Positions 44,079 to 55,100 of a DNA stretch of 64,000 nt are shown in pieces. The stretch lies in contig WJXW01000011.1 of assembly GCA_015832175.1 (NCBI GenBank), positions 1,426,001 to 1,490,000 on the forward strand. The letters are read 5' to 3'. The position numbers were made by a program, and so were the translations under genes. This DNA is from Paraphaeosphaeria minitans (lineage: Eukaryota; Ascomycota; Dothideomycetes; Pleosporales; Didymosphaeriaceae). Numbering within the stretch: the first letter of the stretch is position 1; every line of letters begins with the position of its first letter. The notes under the pieces were generated by a model. That model searched no databases, was not told the origin of the DNA, and saw only the letters and a list, made by a program, of their open reading frames with translations.

Positions 44079-45941
44079 ATGTCTGCACTCAATACTATGG
44101 ATTTTGCTGCACAGATGCGAGGCTTTCAAGCCTCGGACGACGCACGCCAGAAACTCTTTGCAGTAAGCCATTCCCTTCACGATTTAGTTTGTCCCCACTC
44201 ATCGCCCTGTAGGATATGCTGGAGAAGTATACTATCTTGCTCGAAGAGCACAGTACTTTGAACAATGACTATGCCTCCGAGAGGGAAATAAGGCGCAGCT
44301 ATCAGCACTCGGTGATTCAGATGCAGCGCGAGGTCGCCGAGACCAGACGCGAATTGGTGTGTTGCCTATTACGCCTTGTGTCCCCCTAGGTAGCTGCGGC
44401 TGATGTTTCACAGGAAGATCACTCATTCGTCCTAGCACTAATTGATGGAGATGGAGTTATCGTAAGTCGCCCTACTCGCCTTGCTCGCCCTTCAACCCTC
44501 CCTTGTCATTCCCGCTAGCCAACACGTTACAGTTTCAAGATGCGTTGCTGCGAGCAGCTGGGAGCGATGGTGGCTCTGAAGCTGCTTCTAGGCTTCAGCA
44601 TGCCATACGCGACCATATTACCACGTTATATGGCAACTCTGGAAATTGGCCTATCATGGTACAAATATATGTCAGCCTCGACAAGCTGGCGAACAAGCTC
44701 GCGTCCGTCGGTCTGGTCGATAAGCCGTCTGCGTTGCGAACCTTTGCACAAGGCTTTTCACTCAATCAATCCCTTTTCTCTATTGTCGATGTAGGTCATG
44801 GTAAAGAACGTGCAGACCACAAGATCAAAGGTACGCGTCTTCTTCCGCCCCATACAATCACGGATGCTAACAACATGACAGAAATGCTCCGAACATTCAG
44901 TGATAACCCAACCTGCCGGCACATCATCTTTGGAGGATGCCATGATGCAGGCTATCTTCTTAACCTTGATCAGTATAAGCACCATGCTCATAAAGCCGCA
45001 CGTATTACGCTTCTTGAGTCGACGCCTGCCTGGAGGGGATTCGCTGAGCTGCCCAACTTCCGGCGAATGCGCTTTGACAACGTCTTCAGAAACACAGAGC
45101 TGCCAGAGTATGGCTACACTGTGCCGCGTCCCTACGCACCAATTCAGCCCAATATCTCCGCACCAATGCAGCCGCCAGCCCCTGCATCCGTTCAGCCTAT
45201 CGCTAGGACGATGACAAATCCCACTCCACCACCTGGTTTCGCTAATCCTCCTTCCGGCTTCCCGTCTACCGCGCTCAGCTTCCCAGCTAGCAACAGCCCG
45301 CGTGATACACCCACTATATCATCACCTGCAACGACTGCATCTTCACTTGCAGTGACTAACCCTACGCCCGAACCCACCGACTCCTCGTCCTGGGCTGCTG
45401 TCGGCCAGAAGAACGGCGTCCCAACCAGTGAAAAAATATCCATCGCACCTAAGCCCAAGTCCAAGTCCAACAAGAAATGGGCATACTACAATGAAGAAGA
45501 ACAGCGCCTGGATGAGCCCCTGCCGCCCAAAGACAAGGCCGCTTGCGAGGCCATCGAAGCGCGCATGAAACGATCCGGGAAGAATTTGTGCAATCAATGG
45601 CACCTCAATAACGGCAAATGTGCCAACGGAGCCAAATGCCATTTCCAGCATGAGCCTAAGCTCACCCCTGCGGGTTTGACAGCCCTGCTTTATAAGTCAA
45701 GAAGTCTAGCTTGCAAGGACCGCTATTGTCAGAACGTCGACTGCTGTAAGTGTACAAGTCTCAATGTGAGGGTTCAATTGGGCTGATGGCAACAAACACA
45801 GATCTGGGCCACCAATGTTCGTTTGAGCGCGACCAAAACTGGTGCCCATTCCCTGATTCGTGCAATCTGCGACACACGCATGGTATGGACAAAGTCAAGG
45901 CCACGCGTTGGGACGAGAACGGGGAGGTGGAGGAGTTGTGA
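44079..45941 (+). CDS. CCCH zinc-finger protein with PIN/NYN-like N-terminal domain
   Basis: Six exons, 44079..44162, 44213..44356, 44414..44461, 44533..44830, 44882..45745 and 45802..45941, give 525 residues. The introns are 50, 57, 71, 51 and 56 nt. In-frame ATGs at 44061, 44079 and 44097 make the start uncertain. A coiled coil (~29-76) leads into a globular domain: FVLALIDGDGVI (81-92), SIVDVGHGKERADHKIKEML (~175-194) and HIIFGGCHDAGY (205-216). The acidic residues D87/D89, D187 and D213 sit where PIN/NYN ribonucleases carry their metal-binding aspartates; this is my inference. A Pro/Ser linker follows, then a C-x9-C-x5-C-x3-H finger (CNQWHLNNGKCANGAKCHFQ, next residue H) and a Cys-rich second unit finishing CNLRHTH. 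Probably RNA binding. The family occurs widely in Pezizomycotina as CCCH proteins of unknown role. Confidence 0.85.
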
Positions 45942-46341
45942 TGCTGCCATCGAGCTCCACGCCGAATGCCCCAGAGACGTTCCAGACTACGTACAGATTG
46001 GATTCGTTCAACCTAAGAGGGCGTTGCGACTAAAACGAATACGACGTACTCATCATACAACTACATATGTGAGAGTGAGTGGGCAGGAGAGACATCTCCT
46101 TCTTCTTTGTTTTGTTTGTAAGAGGCGATGGATAGATTATGTTGAGCTACGTTATCAGAATGAAAAAGAGTCCCGCGATAGATTAAAGTAAAAAGATGCC
46201 ATGGGTGAAGCTAACCTTATCTCCACACGCCTATCAATGCAAGACAACCCCCCTTTGCAACCTAAAAGTCTATCGCAATAAAACACAACCTCAACATCCA
46301 AAAACACACCATGAACCGCGCAGCTCACGCACAAACCCACC
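45942..46341. other. Convergent spacer, no gene seen
   Basis: 400 bases between the 3' ends of the CCCH gene and the DUF3684 gene. No ORF, RNA or repeat that I can support. Confidence 0.5.
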
Positions 46342-49300
46342 CTAATCCACCTTCACATCCTGCACAAACCGCTCCAACACACCCCTATACGCCTGACTGT
46401 ACTCAACCGCAATCTGGCTCTGATACCAAATAAACCGCGCATTATGATCGCTGACAAGATTATGCGCCAGCTCGTGGCAAAACGTCAAAAACCAGCTATC
46501 CAGCGCGCGCGCCCTGCCCGCCGGGGTCCCATACTCGGCGGCGTGCATCTGCATGAACCAGCCCACGTTGAAGAACAGCGCGCGGTTCTGGTTGAACGCG
46601 ATGGTGCGGCTCTGCTTGTCGAGGAAGATGCTGACCGCGGCGGGGTCGACGCCGAACAGCGACGCCAGGCCGAAGATGAGCGGGAGGAAGAGCTGCAGCG
46701 AGGGCTGGATTTGCGCGAGCGTCTCGGCGTGGTCGCGTCCGTAGAAGATGGCGACGTGGCGGCCTGCGTAGGGGATGGAGAAGGCTTTGTGCAGGTTCTC
46801 CCACTGCTCGTCGGTGCAGTAGCCGCCCTTGTCGAGCTCGGTCGGCGGGTCCTGGTGATGCTTCGAGTTGATGTTTTGGCTGTTGAGCGGGCGGCAGTCT
46901 TTGATGGCGTTCTCGATGTTGTTCTTGGTGACTTGGTTGTTCTCTTTGGTGATTTGGCCCGCGTCGGTGGGGGCTGTGGGCGCGTTCTTAAAGCCGAGCT
47001 TTTTGGCCCATTGGTTGATGAGGCTCTTTTCTGGGGGGTAAAGGGTGTTGTCGTGCGCGTGGTCGGTGGAGCCGGACTCATCGACGTCGGGGCTGCCGAA
47101 GGATCCCGGCATGCCCTTCTCTTTGGGCTTCTCGGGTGTTTCTGGTGGAACCGTTGTGGTTGAAGGAGCTGGCAGACTTGGCTTCTCGACAGCGCCCTGC
47201 TTGGCTTGCTCAATGGCACGTTGCTGCTCATCGTACTCTCGTTCTAGCTCCTGTTGCCTTGCAATTCGAGCTTCGTGTTCCTTCTTCCGCAAGATGCGTT
47301 CGACGTTTATGCCTTTTTCTTGTAGGCGTCTGAGGGGCTCTGTAAGGATCCGCTCAAGGGCGATGGAGTCATTCTGCTTCGGCTTCTTAATAAGAATCCG
47401 GATTAGCTGGCTGCTGACCTCATAGACATCGTACTTTGGGGTCACATATAGGATCGTTCCCATGCTACGTTTTCGACTGAGGAAGGCAGTCCGTCGGAAT
47501 GATGCCGCTGCTCGATCCGCCAATGAGTAGCGGATTGAAATGTCCGACACGCATTCAACCTTCATGTTCGAGCCAAGCCACTTCGTATCGTGTCGTATGC
47601 TCTTAGACGACGCGTCTCGCTCATACTCGTGCAGGAAGAGCCTGGTCCGTTCAAGGATGTCGTTACGCAAGCGATGAGCCACGCTCTGGTCGCGAGTCAG
47701 ATTACCAATGCGCTGCTCTTCGTGTACCTGTTCCGATATTTTTGGCACCCCGAAGCGAGCATAGAATTCTTCGAGCACTTCCTCTTGGGGCGCCGCGATG
47801 ATATAGTCACGAAACCTGAAGAAGAAGTTGATATCATCGATGATCACAACCTCATTGGCGCTGTTGAGTGACCACTCGCGCGACACGCCCGGCTCGTCAA
47901 GGTCGTCCAGATTATCATCTTGAGCAGCCGCCAGACTCTGCTTCTCATCTCTTATGTCGCGGTAACCAAGCAGAATACGAGAGCTCACCAATGTCTTGGC
48001 CAGCTCTTTGTCCTTCCAGAGAGTATCGGCTTGACCGGCCAACTTGCGAAGAAGATCAAGGTACTTTTCCTGCCCGATCTTATTCAGGAAACGGACAGGA
48101 TTCTGGCACATAAGATAGGCTAGATCAGTGCTGCTTGGCTCGTGTTTCGCTCCAGCCTTCAGAAGGAAATTTGTCGCTTCAGCTCCGTACTGAACATAAT
48201 CCAAGATACCCTGCCACTCTTGGTCTTGACCGACAAACACTGTCTCCGGAGGGTCGTGGTGGTGGAGTCGCATCTCAGACTTCCCCGACTGTGCTCTCTT
48301 TCGATCTTCAAAGCCGGCAGAAGCTGGCTCAAGGTGATACTTCCGGAAGACAGGAACGATGGTCGCCGTTGAGATGCTAGCCAACAACTGTCGCCGCTGA
48401 TCTAGCTCTGTCGATCTACTGGCAAAGTAGCTGAATTGCATCTCGGCATCAAGCCTTGTCTTTGGTGGCGCCTTGATCAGCCGTTGCACACAGTCTTGGA
48501 TGTCTGGATGGTGTTGAACACCAAACTTCTCGGCATGCGGCCGTAGATCTCCTCTTAGGATAGCGTACCCCAGGCAAGAAGCGCGTTCATTTGTGTAGCA
48601 TTGAAACGGTCCGACTAGCGTGGGCCACGGGGCTTGCTCTGTGGGCAGAATTGGGAGAGAAAGCGCCGCAAGTTTCCTTGCCTCGGAAGCATAGCCATGC
48701 TTGTAGTGGTTCTGTATGAAGTAATTGAGAGCCGTAGAATAGAGCGGCTTGTCGTTCGCTTGACCAGCCCTATGCATGATGTTCGCGAGTACTATGGAGT
48801 CAGGCCATTGTTTCAGCCCAAGTGCCAACAACAGCGTGCTTTCGCGGACACTCTGTCTGAACTCAAAGGGGAGCTTGACTTGGATAAGACCCATCGATAA
48901 AATAGCCTGGTCCGGTGCGTACAGATCTGACGCCTTGAACATCTGCCCATGCTGCACTGGGGCTCCTTCCCCGGGTAGAAACGGCGTTTCTTTCAATCGA
49001 TCCAGGTCTTTCTTCGGCATCTCGTCCAGCACCGAAGCGAAGTACCGGATGAGATCGACATGATTCCACGAGGCTTTCTCTGATGGTGACTTGATATCTT
49101 GAAGGCGCATGCGATCAAATACCACTGAAAGCTCGACTGTCTTCCTCACACCCAAAGCTGCAAGGAACTTCTCCTTTGAACCTGGAAAGGCTTTCACCGT
49201 GGGGAGGTCGTCGAAGAGCTTGACTGTGGGGAAGTAGGATGCTTCCGGTTTCTGCATGCCTGTCTTGGTTGGCATGATGGTTAGCGGGCTCAGAATGTGG

Positions 49301-51528
49301 ACAACAGCCTCTTTGGAGGACCCATCGAGCTGATCCCAGCATTTTGCGGTGAGGCTGAGAACCTGCGTAGCCATCTTCTCCGACGACTGGAATTCTTGAA
49401 GCTGGGGCACGGCTGTCATGTGTCGCAACCAGCGTACCATCGACAACTCGAGCCAACCAAACATTTGTAGCTGCTTAGTGGGTATATATTTTGAAAATTC
49501 GAACGGAATCGTGTCCACGGGTACAGGAAGCGTGGGAGAGATCCTGGCGGTGTTGACGTACGTGCTTACATCGCCCAGTGCGAGTATCTTACCCGACTTT
49601 TCGTCGGGACTGGTATCAATGTTTGCCACCGTGATCTCGAAGAGGCTACGAATACCATTCTTGTCAATCTCGTTGCTTTCTAGCTTCGCTCCAGACCATT
49701 TGAGGAACTCAGCCAGTTCATCTTCCGTCAAAGCTCGACTCTCAAGCCCCTCTCGAATATCCGCCATGGTCAATTCAGAAATGAAACCGCGTTGGTGCAG
49801 GGCCGCCATGAACGTGTAGGTTTTTGTAGCAAGGTCCTGAGGCACCATAGGCACCTCTCCTAAGAAGCTCAAAGTCTCTGCAGGCATTCGTACTAGCTTA
49901 CTTGCCATGACGCCTTTGGAAGAAAGCATCTCAATGGAGCGCTCCTTGGAACAACTCCAAAAAGCCTCCTCGATCTTTTCTCCCAGCACAGTGGAAGGGT
50001 GCGAAGCGTTCGACGTAAACTGCTGAAACACATAGATCGCTCGTTGAATCAGATTGTCCATTGGCTCCTGGCCATATCGTTTCTGGATGTCGGCCATATC
50101 TGAGGAGTACAAAATGCGGCAAGCCAGACCAGCCACGCGGAGCAATTCAATGTTCCATTGAGATATATACCGGGCATTCAAGTCCACGTTCTCACGCTCA
50201 ACAGTGGGAATGAGCGAAGGGGCGGAAACGTGTGCGAGGAACCCAGTTGTTTGTGCAGTGGGGAAACCTATGAAGATTCTCCCTGTCTTGGTAGGCAGGA
50301 CTTCTGAAAACAGTTTTTCGGCCAGGTCCGCTGTATTTCCGGTGCCAGTAGATAACGGAATGGTCGGATCTTGGTACGGTGAAGTCAGAAGTGCAATTCG
50401 TGTTTTCCGGGGCGGTGGCTTCTTCGTAGCACGTTCGATCTCTGCTGCAAAACCCTTTGCCACACGAGTATCGACCTCAACGGTGCAAACTTGCAGGAAG
50501 ATGACTCCGGTCGATTCTCCAGCGATGTCATTGGCGTCGCTCGAAAACGTATCCGGTGCCTTTGCGGTAAGTGCAGGTTTGCTCGCTTTCGGTGTTGGCG
50601 CAGAGAACTTGGAGAAAAAACTCTTCAATGCCGTGCCGGCATTTCGCACTTCGGCTTGAACCATCTCAGCTGCTCGCTTCGGTGGATTTTGGGCTGATGC
50701 GATCACATTGCTCCACTCCGCATCGATTTGAGAATGCTGCTGAGAAACCTTGGCAACGCGCATGAACCCTCCGTCCGTCTCAGTCTTCAACCCTCTTGGA
50801 ACCGCCAGATCCGCGGGCGGAGAAGTTTTCTTGGTGAAAGAAGCAACCTTGTGATTGTCGACGTGAAGTTCGAGAGACTGCAAACCCACGAAAGTTAGAC
50901 TAGTGGCCAGAAACTGGCATAGGGTGGGCAGATTTGGAACTTTCGCTGGGTTGTAAGATGGTGAGGATAAATCAGCCTGCCGATAATCCAGTGAAAATGT
51001 CGTGTTGTTGGTTTGGTGTTCCCCGGGAACACTTGCGACTTTGGTGGATAAGGTGTTTCCCTTCCAGTAGAAAGCCATGGTCTTCTCCCCAGAGACAACA
51101 AAAGGTTCATCGCAGTCAGCGAACACACTGTAGAACCCTACACCAAATGCACCAATCTTTGTTTCGTCCGGATTCCCGTCAGCAATGCTCTTCAAACGAC
51201 TCCAGTCTGCTGCTGTAAATGATTGCCCGTTGTTGGTAACAATTAGTCGCTTGAGGGTGTGCTGTTGGAGTATATGCTTCAATGATGTGGACTTATCTGA
51301 GCCCTGTGGTGTGGGAACTCCGAGGGACGGGTCGGTCTCATATCTGATGACGACAGTGCTTGCGCCAGCGTCGGAAGCATTCTGAATTAACTCTCGCAAA
51401 GTCGTGTGTTCGCTGGAGTACCGGGCCAGCACTTTGTCTATGAGGGCCCTCGTGTTCACGGTAACCTCAGAATCCTGACCATTGGCCATGGTCTGGTTGC
51501 GCAGCCGCGCAAAATCGACACCCGCCAT
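46342..51528 (-). CDS. Giant Hsp90-like ATPase protein (sacsin/DUF3684 type) with C-terminal HExxH
   Basis: One uninterrupted 5.2-kb exon of 1728 residues, starting at the ATG at 51526-51528 (MAGVDFARLRNQ). An upstream in-frame extension of 70 codons lacks domain character. Residues ~30-260 form a GHKL/Hsp90-type ATP-binding fold: RELIQNASDAGA (45-56) carries the Mg-binding Asn, VTNNGQ (97-102) sits where Hsp90 has DNG, and IGAFGVGFYSVF (125-136) is the glycine loop. The long middle matches fungal sacsin-like proteins of the DUF3684 type, as I recall it. A charged coiled coil lies near 1480-1540. The last 130 residues are a separate helical domain ending FCHELAHNLVSDH (H1685), a zinc-peptidase-like HExxH with a third histidine at metzincin spacing. 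A chaperone-like role is inferred from sacsin. Antisense ORFs at 46444-47231 are shadows. Confidence 0.88.
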   Translation of the reverse strand: MAGVDFARLRNQTMANGQDSEVTVNTRALIDKVLARYSSEHTTLRELIQNASDAGASTVVIRYETDPSLGVPTPQGSDKSTSLKHILQQHTLKRLIVTNNGQSFTAADWSRLKSIADGNPDETKIGAFGVGFYSVFADCDEPFVVSGEKTMAFYWKGNTLSTKVASVPGEHQTNNTTFSLDYRQADLSSPSYNPAKVPNLPTLCQFLATSLTFVGLQSLELHVDNHKVASFTKKTSPPADLAVPRGLKTETDGGFMRVAKVSQQHSQIDAEWSNVIASAQNPPKRAAEMVQAEVRNAGTALKSFFSKFSAPTPKASKPALTAKAPDTFSSDANDIAGESTGVIFLQVCTVEVDTRVAKGFAAEIERATKKPPPRKTRIALLTSPYQDPTIPLSTGTGNTADLAEKLFSEVLPTKTGRIFIGFPTAQTTGFLAHVSAPSLIPTVERENVDLNARYISQWNIELLRVAGLACRILYSSDMADIQKRYGQEPMDNLIQRAIYVFQQFTSNASHPSTVLGEKIEEAFWSCSKERSIEMLSSKGVMASKLVRMPAETLSFLGEVPMVPQDLATKTYTFMAALHQRGFISELTMADIREGLESRALTEDELAEFLKWSGAKLESNEIDKNGIRSLFEITVANIDTSPDEKSGKILALGDVSTYVNTARISPTLPVPVDTIPFEFSKYIPTKQLQMFGWLELSMVRWLRHMTAVPQLQEFQSSEKMATQVLSLTAKCWDQLDGSSKEAVVHILSPLTIMPTKTGMQKPEASYFPTVKLFDDLPTVKAFPGSKEKFLAALGVRKTVELSVVFDRMRLQDIKSPSEKASWNHVDLIRYFASVLDEMPKKDLDRLKETPFLPGEGAPVQHGQMFKASDLYAPDQAILSMGLIQVKLPFEFRQSVRESTLLLALGLKQWPDSIVLANIMHRAGQANDKPLYSTALNYFIQNHYKHGYASEARKLAALSLPILPTEQAPWPTLVGPFQCYTNERASCLGYAILRGDLRPHAEKFGVQHHPDIQDCVQRLIKAPPKTRLDAEMQFSYFASRSTELDQRRQLLASISTATIVPVFRKYHLEPASAGFEDRKRAQSGKSEMRLHHHDPPETVFVGQDQEWQGILDYVQYGAEATNFLLKAGAKHEPSSTDLAYLMCQNPVRFLNKIGQEKYLDLLRKLAGQADTLWKDKELAKTLVSSRILLGYRDIRDEKQSLAAAQDDNLDDLDEPGVSREWSLNSANEVVIIDDINFFFRFRDYIIAAPQEEVLEEFYARFGVPKISEQVHEEQRIGNLTRDQSVAHRLRNDILERTRLFLHEYERDASSKSIRHDTKWLGSNMKVECVSDISIRYSLADRAAASFRRTAFLSRKRSMGTILYVTPKYDVYEVSSQLIRILIKKPKQNDSIALERILTEPLRRLQEKGINVERILRKKEHEARIARQQELEREYDEQQRAIEQAKQGAVEKPSLPAPSTTTVPPETPEKPKEKGMPGSFGSPDVDESGSTDHAHDNTLYPPEKSLINQWAKKLGFKNAPTAPTDAGQITKENNQVTKNNIENAIKDCRPLNSQNINSKHHQDPPTELDKGGYCTDEQWENLHKAFSIPYAGRHVAIFYGRDHAETLAQIQPSLQLFLPLIFGLASLFGVDPAAVSIFLDKQSRTIAFNQNRALFFNVGWFMQMHAAEYGTPAGRARALDSWFLTFCHELAHNLVSDHNARFIWYQSQIAVEYSQAYRGVLERFVQDVKVD

Positions 51529-52101
51529 CGTGAGAAGGTGTGTCTGGTTGTTGATTGAATGTGTCAAGCGCCCAACTCCATGTATGCAGTCCCTGGGGTA
51601 TGAAAATGTGCCCCAGCCAACGATAAATGTATCAGATGTTGAGGTCAGAGGATCAGAGAGCTGTTGCGTGAGATAGGTAGACGGCTGACGTTTGAGTCCG
51701 AAGCCCAGGTGGCGAAGCAGGAAACAGCGACAGAACACGGAAGAACCGACGTTGAGACGACGTCTGAGGATATGACGCCTTGTCCAAGTCCGCCCTATGC
51801 AAACCGCAAATCAAAACTAAAAGAAAGCCAGCCGTGTTGAATGTGGATAACCAAGTGAATGCTGTTGGCCACCGCCCCGTGTTTGTACGGGGTTTCGCGT
51901 GGCGCATCGGGAATAGCGTGGCGGGCCTCCCAGAAGCTTGGCAGTGGGTCAGCGCTCGAACCTCGAATCCTCACGTTGCGTGCAACCACTACACTGTCCA
52001 AAATTCGACCAAACATGCCGATACTTGTACGCCCAGCGACTTTGCTACAATAAAATATAATATTCTGGCCGTGACGGCCATTGGGTGTCCATGTGGCGAC
52101 G
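51529..52101. promoter_or_regulatory. Bidirectional promoter, DUF3684 ATPase / Trs120
   Basis: 573 bases between divergent start codons. A short palindrome, GGCCGTGACGGCC, lies at about 52068-52080, 22 bases before the Trs120 ATG. An ATG at 52091, out of frame with the Trs120 start at 52102, would open an overlapping upstream ORF if the transcript starts before it. Confidence 0.45.
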
Positions 52102-55100
52102 ATGGCGGTCGACCCCCTCTCACCCATTGCGCCTGCGCGCATACGGGCACTCCTCCTGCCCGTCGGCCGCATCAAGCGCTCACGTTTCCTAAACTTTGTC
52201 GAGTTTCTGCAACCCCATTGCATGGTGCGCCTTGGAGACATCAGTCCCGATCCTCGGCCAGATAGGAGTACGACCCATCTCGCAACATGGACACCCACTC
52301 AGTCGCTGATCTTGGCATTGCGCAGATATGTTCTCACCCCTAGCATTCCCCAACGGCACCCTTTTATATGACTTGTCGACGTCACTACCACCCCCATCAC
52401 ACTCGTCGCTATCCACCTTTGAGCAGTTTCGCGAACCCCTCTTAATTATCGGCATTGCCGACGCCTCAGAGTATCCGTGGCTTTATCGGTCACGTGCCGA
52501 GACGGATGGAGAACAAAGTACCGCGCAACCGAAGACCGGCCTGCAAGATGACAACGGAGAGGATCTTCCATCTGCCGTGGACGATCTGCGAGAACAATTT
52601 CCGAGGGCCTATTTACACAGCCTAATGTTGTTTGACTGCGCGTCTCAGGATCCACATCCCCAGCTACCACCAGAAACATTCCTTGTGCCCCCGGCACCCC
52701 AGGTCAAGATGACAACGATGAAGACGCTGATGTGCGATCTCACCTCGACATTGCTGGCCGAGATGACCACCTTGGCCAAATCGATTCAAGTCTTGCCTAC
52801 TATCTCCTCACCAGCTTCTCAAGCTGGGAATACCGACAACGTGCCTAGCTGGGCTAATCCGGACCCTTCATCGTCTCTGTTCTCCCGAAGGAATTCGCAA
52901 ACCCCAGTATCGAGTAGACCTGAATCACCTATATCGGCGAATCAGAAAGACATGCATCGAATGTCCATGCCTGTGCTACCATCTGCTTCTGGGGGCTCGC
53001 TGTCAACCGAAGACCCCAGAGCGACTTCTCCCGTAACTCAAGGAGCTCGTACCCCTCCAACGACTTTCGATGAGATTTCGGGCCTTGATGCCGCCAATAC
53101 ACTGCATCGAACAACGAGCAATTCATCAAAACCAAAGAGCGCGGGAAGAGATCGCAGCGCGGATCGAGTTTCCATCCATGGTTTTGGTTCTGGTGGTGCT
53201 GGTGAGCGGGCACGAAACAAAGGACGCGGGCGTGTAGGGGTGATAATAGGCACATTATACCTGTGCGCCGGACAGTGGCAGGATGCTTTGAAAGAACTCA
53301 CCGAGGCAGCCACCCAAGCAAGGACATTCAGTGACCACTTATGGCATGCGAAAGCTTTGGAAAATATCATGGTTTGCCTTTTGCTGTTCGCATGGTCAGG
53401 CATGGACTTCCAGGTCGGTACCTTTATCATTCCTGCAGACTGGCATTGACTCTTGACTAGATCCCTCAAATATGCTATCCCTCATACGACAAATCGTCAG
53501 GCACCAAATCACCCCAACACACGCCTGTTGGCAGTATATCTGACATAACCTCTCCAACCTCGGCAGGATTTTCCACACACGAAGCCGCCCTTGAGAGCCT
53601 CAACACATTGCTCCCCGACTTAGTCAACATGATTTTGAATATCTATACGCGAGCGTCAAATTTTACCGGAGAGTCTCTTCCGCCACTTGCTTTTTCGGAA
53701 TGCGTCATACGCTTCTCCAAACTCCTAGCCGCCATGAATCTATCCGCAGGATACTTGGACTATGATGCATTGCAGCACTTAGTTGAGAACATTCCACTCC
53801 GGCAGAAACCTCGGCTTTCTGTACCACGGCTCGCGGTCAACCCTACAAGGAACGATATTGCTGCGATGCTTTTCCGCGCGTTACCTGGCCCACCAGAAAG
53901 TTCTGGCATGAGTCCTACGGACAGAGTGGTGGTGTTGGCCGGTGTAGCGTCTGTGCTATCTTCACTTGAGCTCCAAAGAAAGAAAGCTGTTGTAATGAAA
54001 GAATTCATCACATCACTGATACCAGGCCTGGTGCAAGCTCGAAAAGTTGGGGCAGCAGAAATGGGGGTGCATCCTGCCGCAGGTCTCGCTGCTCTCAACA
54101 TGGCTGGCGGAAGCAACTCTGGGGCAGGTGCTCTTCATCTTGGAGAAGGCGAAACTGAAAACGGCATCGATGAGTTTCTAGGCTTGTTGGGGCGTGTTTA
54201 CGGCATACCTGATACAAGAGCTACATTCAACTCACCTGTGCCTTCGCTATCGAATGGCACAAGTGAATATGTACCAGGGAAACAGAGCCAGGATGCAGTG
54301 AAAGAGATCTTACGGATAGCTTCGCTCAGATCGTTTGGAAGCCTTAGCCTGAAGCTGGACATTCTACGCATGTGTATCAATTTCTGCGAAGCCTTGCCGG
54401 ACTTCAATGGCGTTCTCCACTTCACTGCTTTGCTTCTGCGAATTGCAGGTCCTGGAACAGCCCCCAGACCAAACAGCACCGATGTCTTTGTGTCGTTACC
54501 GCGCGACGAACAGGTGCGACTATTCGCCAACATCTCTCGTACCGTGGCCCAGGCGAACAAATTGGGACTTAAGCATGTTGAGACTGATTATTGGGATGAC
54601 TTCCTGGTTCGCGGATTATTCATAGTGGAACCATCAATTCCCCTGCGTCTAACTCATCACCGACCTGCAGAGTTGAAAGTCGCTCCTTCCAAAGAGGAGC
54701 CCTTCATCCACAACCCCTGGAATAAGAATCCGCAGGCCAATGCTGTCGAAACTGTGCTCGTTGCAAACCAGGAATACAGGTTCATCATTGCTCTGCAAAA
54801 TCCCTACGACTTTGAGCTTGAAGTGGATTCGCTGCGAATAGCTGCCGAAGGCGCTGAATTTGTTGCGCACGAGGAGTTGTTTATCTTGGGTCCCTATCGA
54901 ACACAGAAGTTTCCAATCAGCGGTGTTGCTCGTGTAGAAGGAACTTTGAGCATCATTGGGTGTTATGTCAAGGTCACTGGATGCCGCGAGCGTTTGTTTC
55001 CAATATTCTCCGATCCTTGGCGACCAGAAAGAGAACTCAAGATGAAGAAGATTGGGCTCAAAGCTTGCCTCGGAGCTCCAATCTCGCGGCCGACTTCCGC

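Noticed and set aside
46444..47231. Long plus- and minus-strand ORFs (239 and 248 codons) overlapping the end of the DUF3684 gene
   Set aside because: They are shadows of a GC-rich coding region: composition is skewed (Arg/Ala/Ser/Pro runs), they have no homology, and they lie wholly inside a recognised domain.
51940..52010. GGTTCGAGC on the minus strand with nearby GATTCGAGG
   Set aside because: No cloverleaf could be drawn; it lies in a promoter region.
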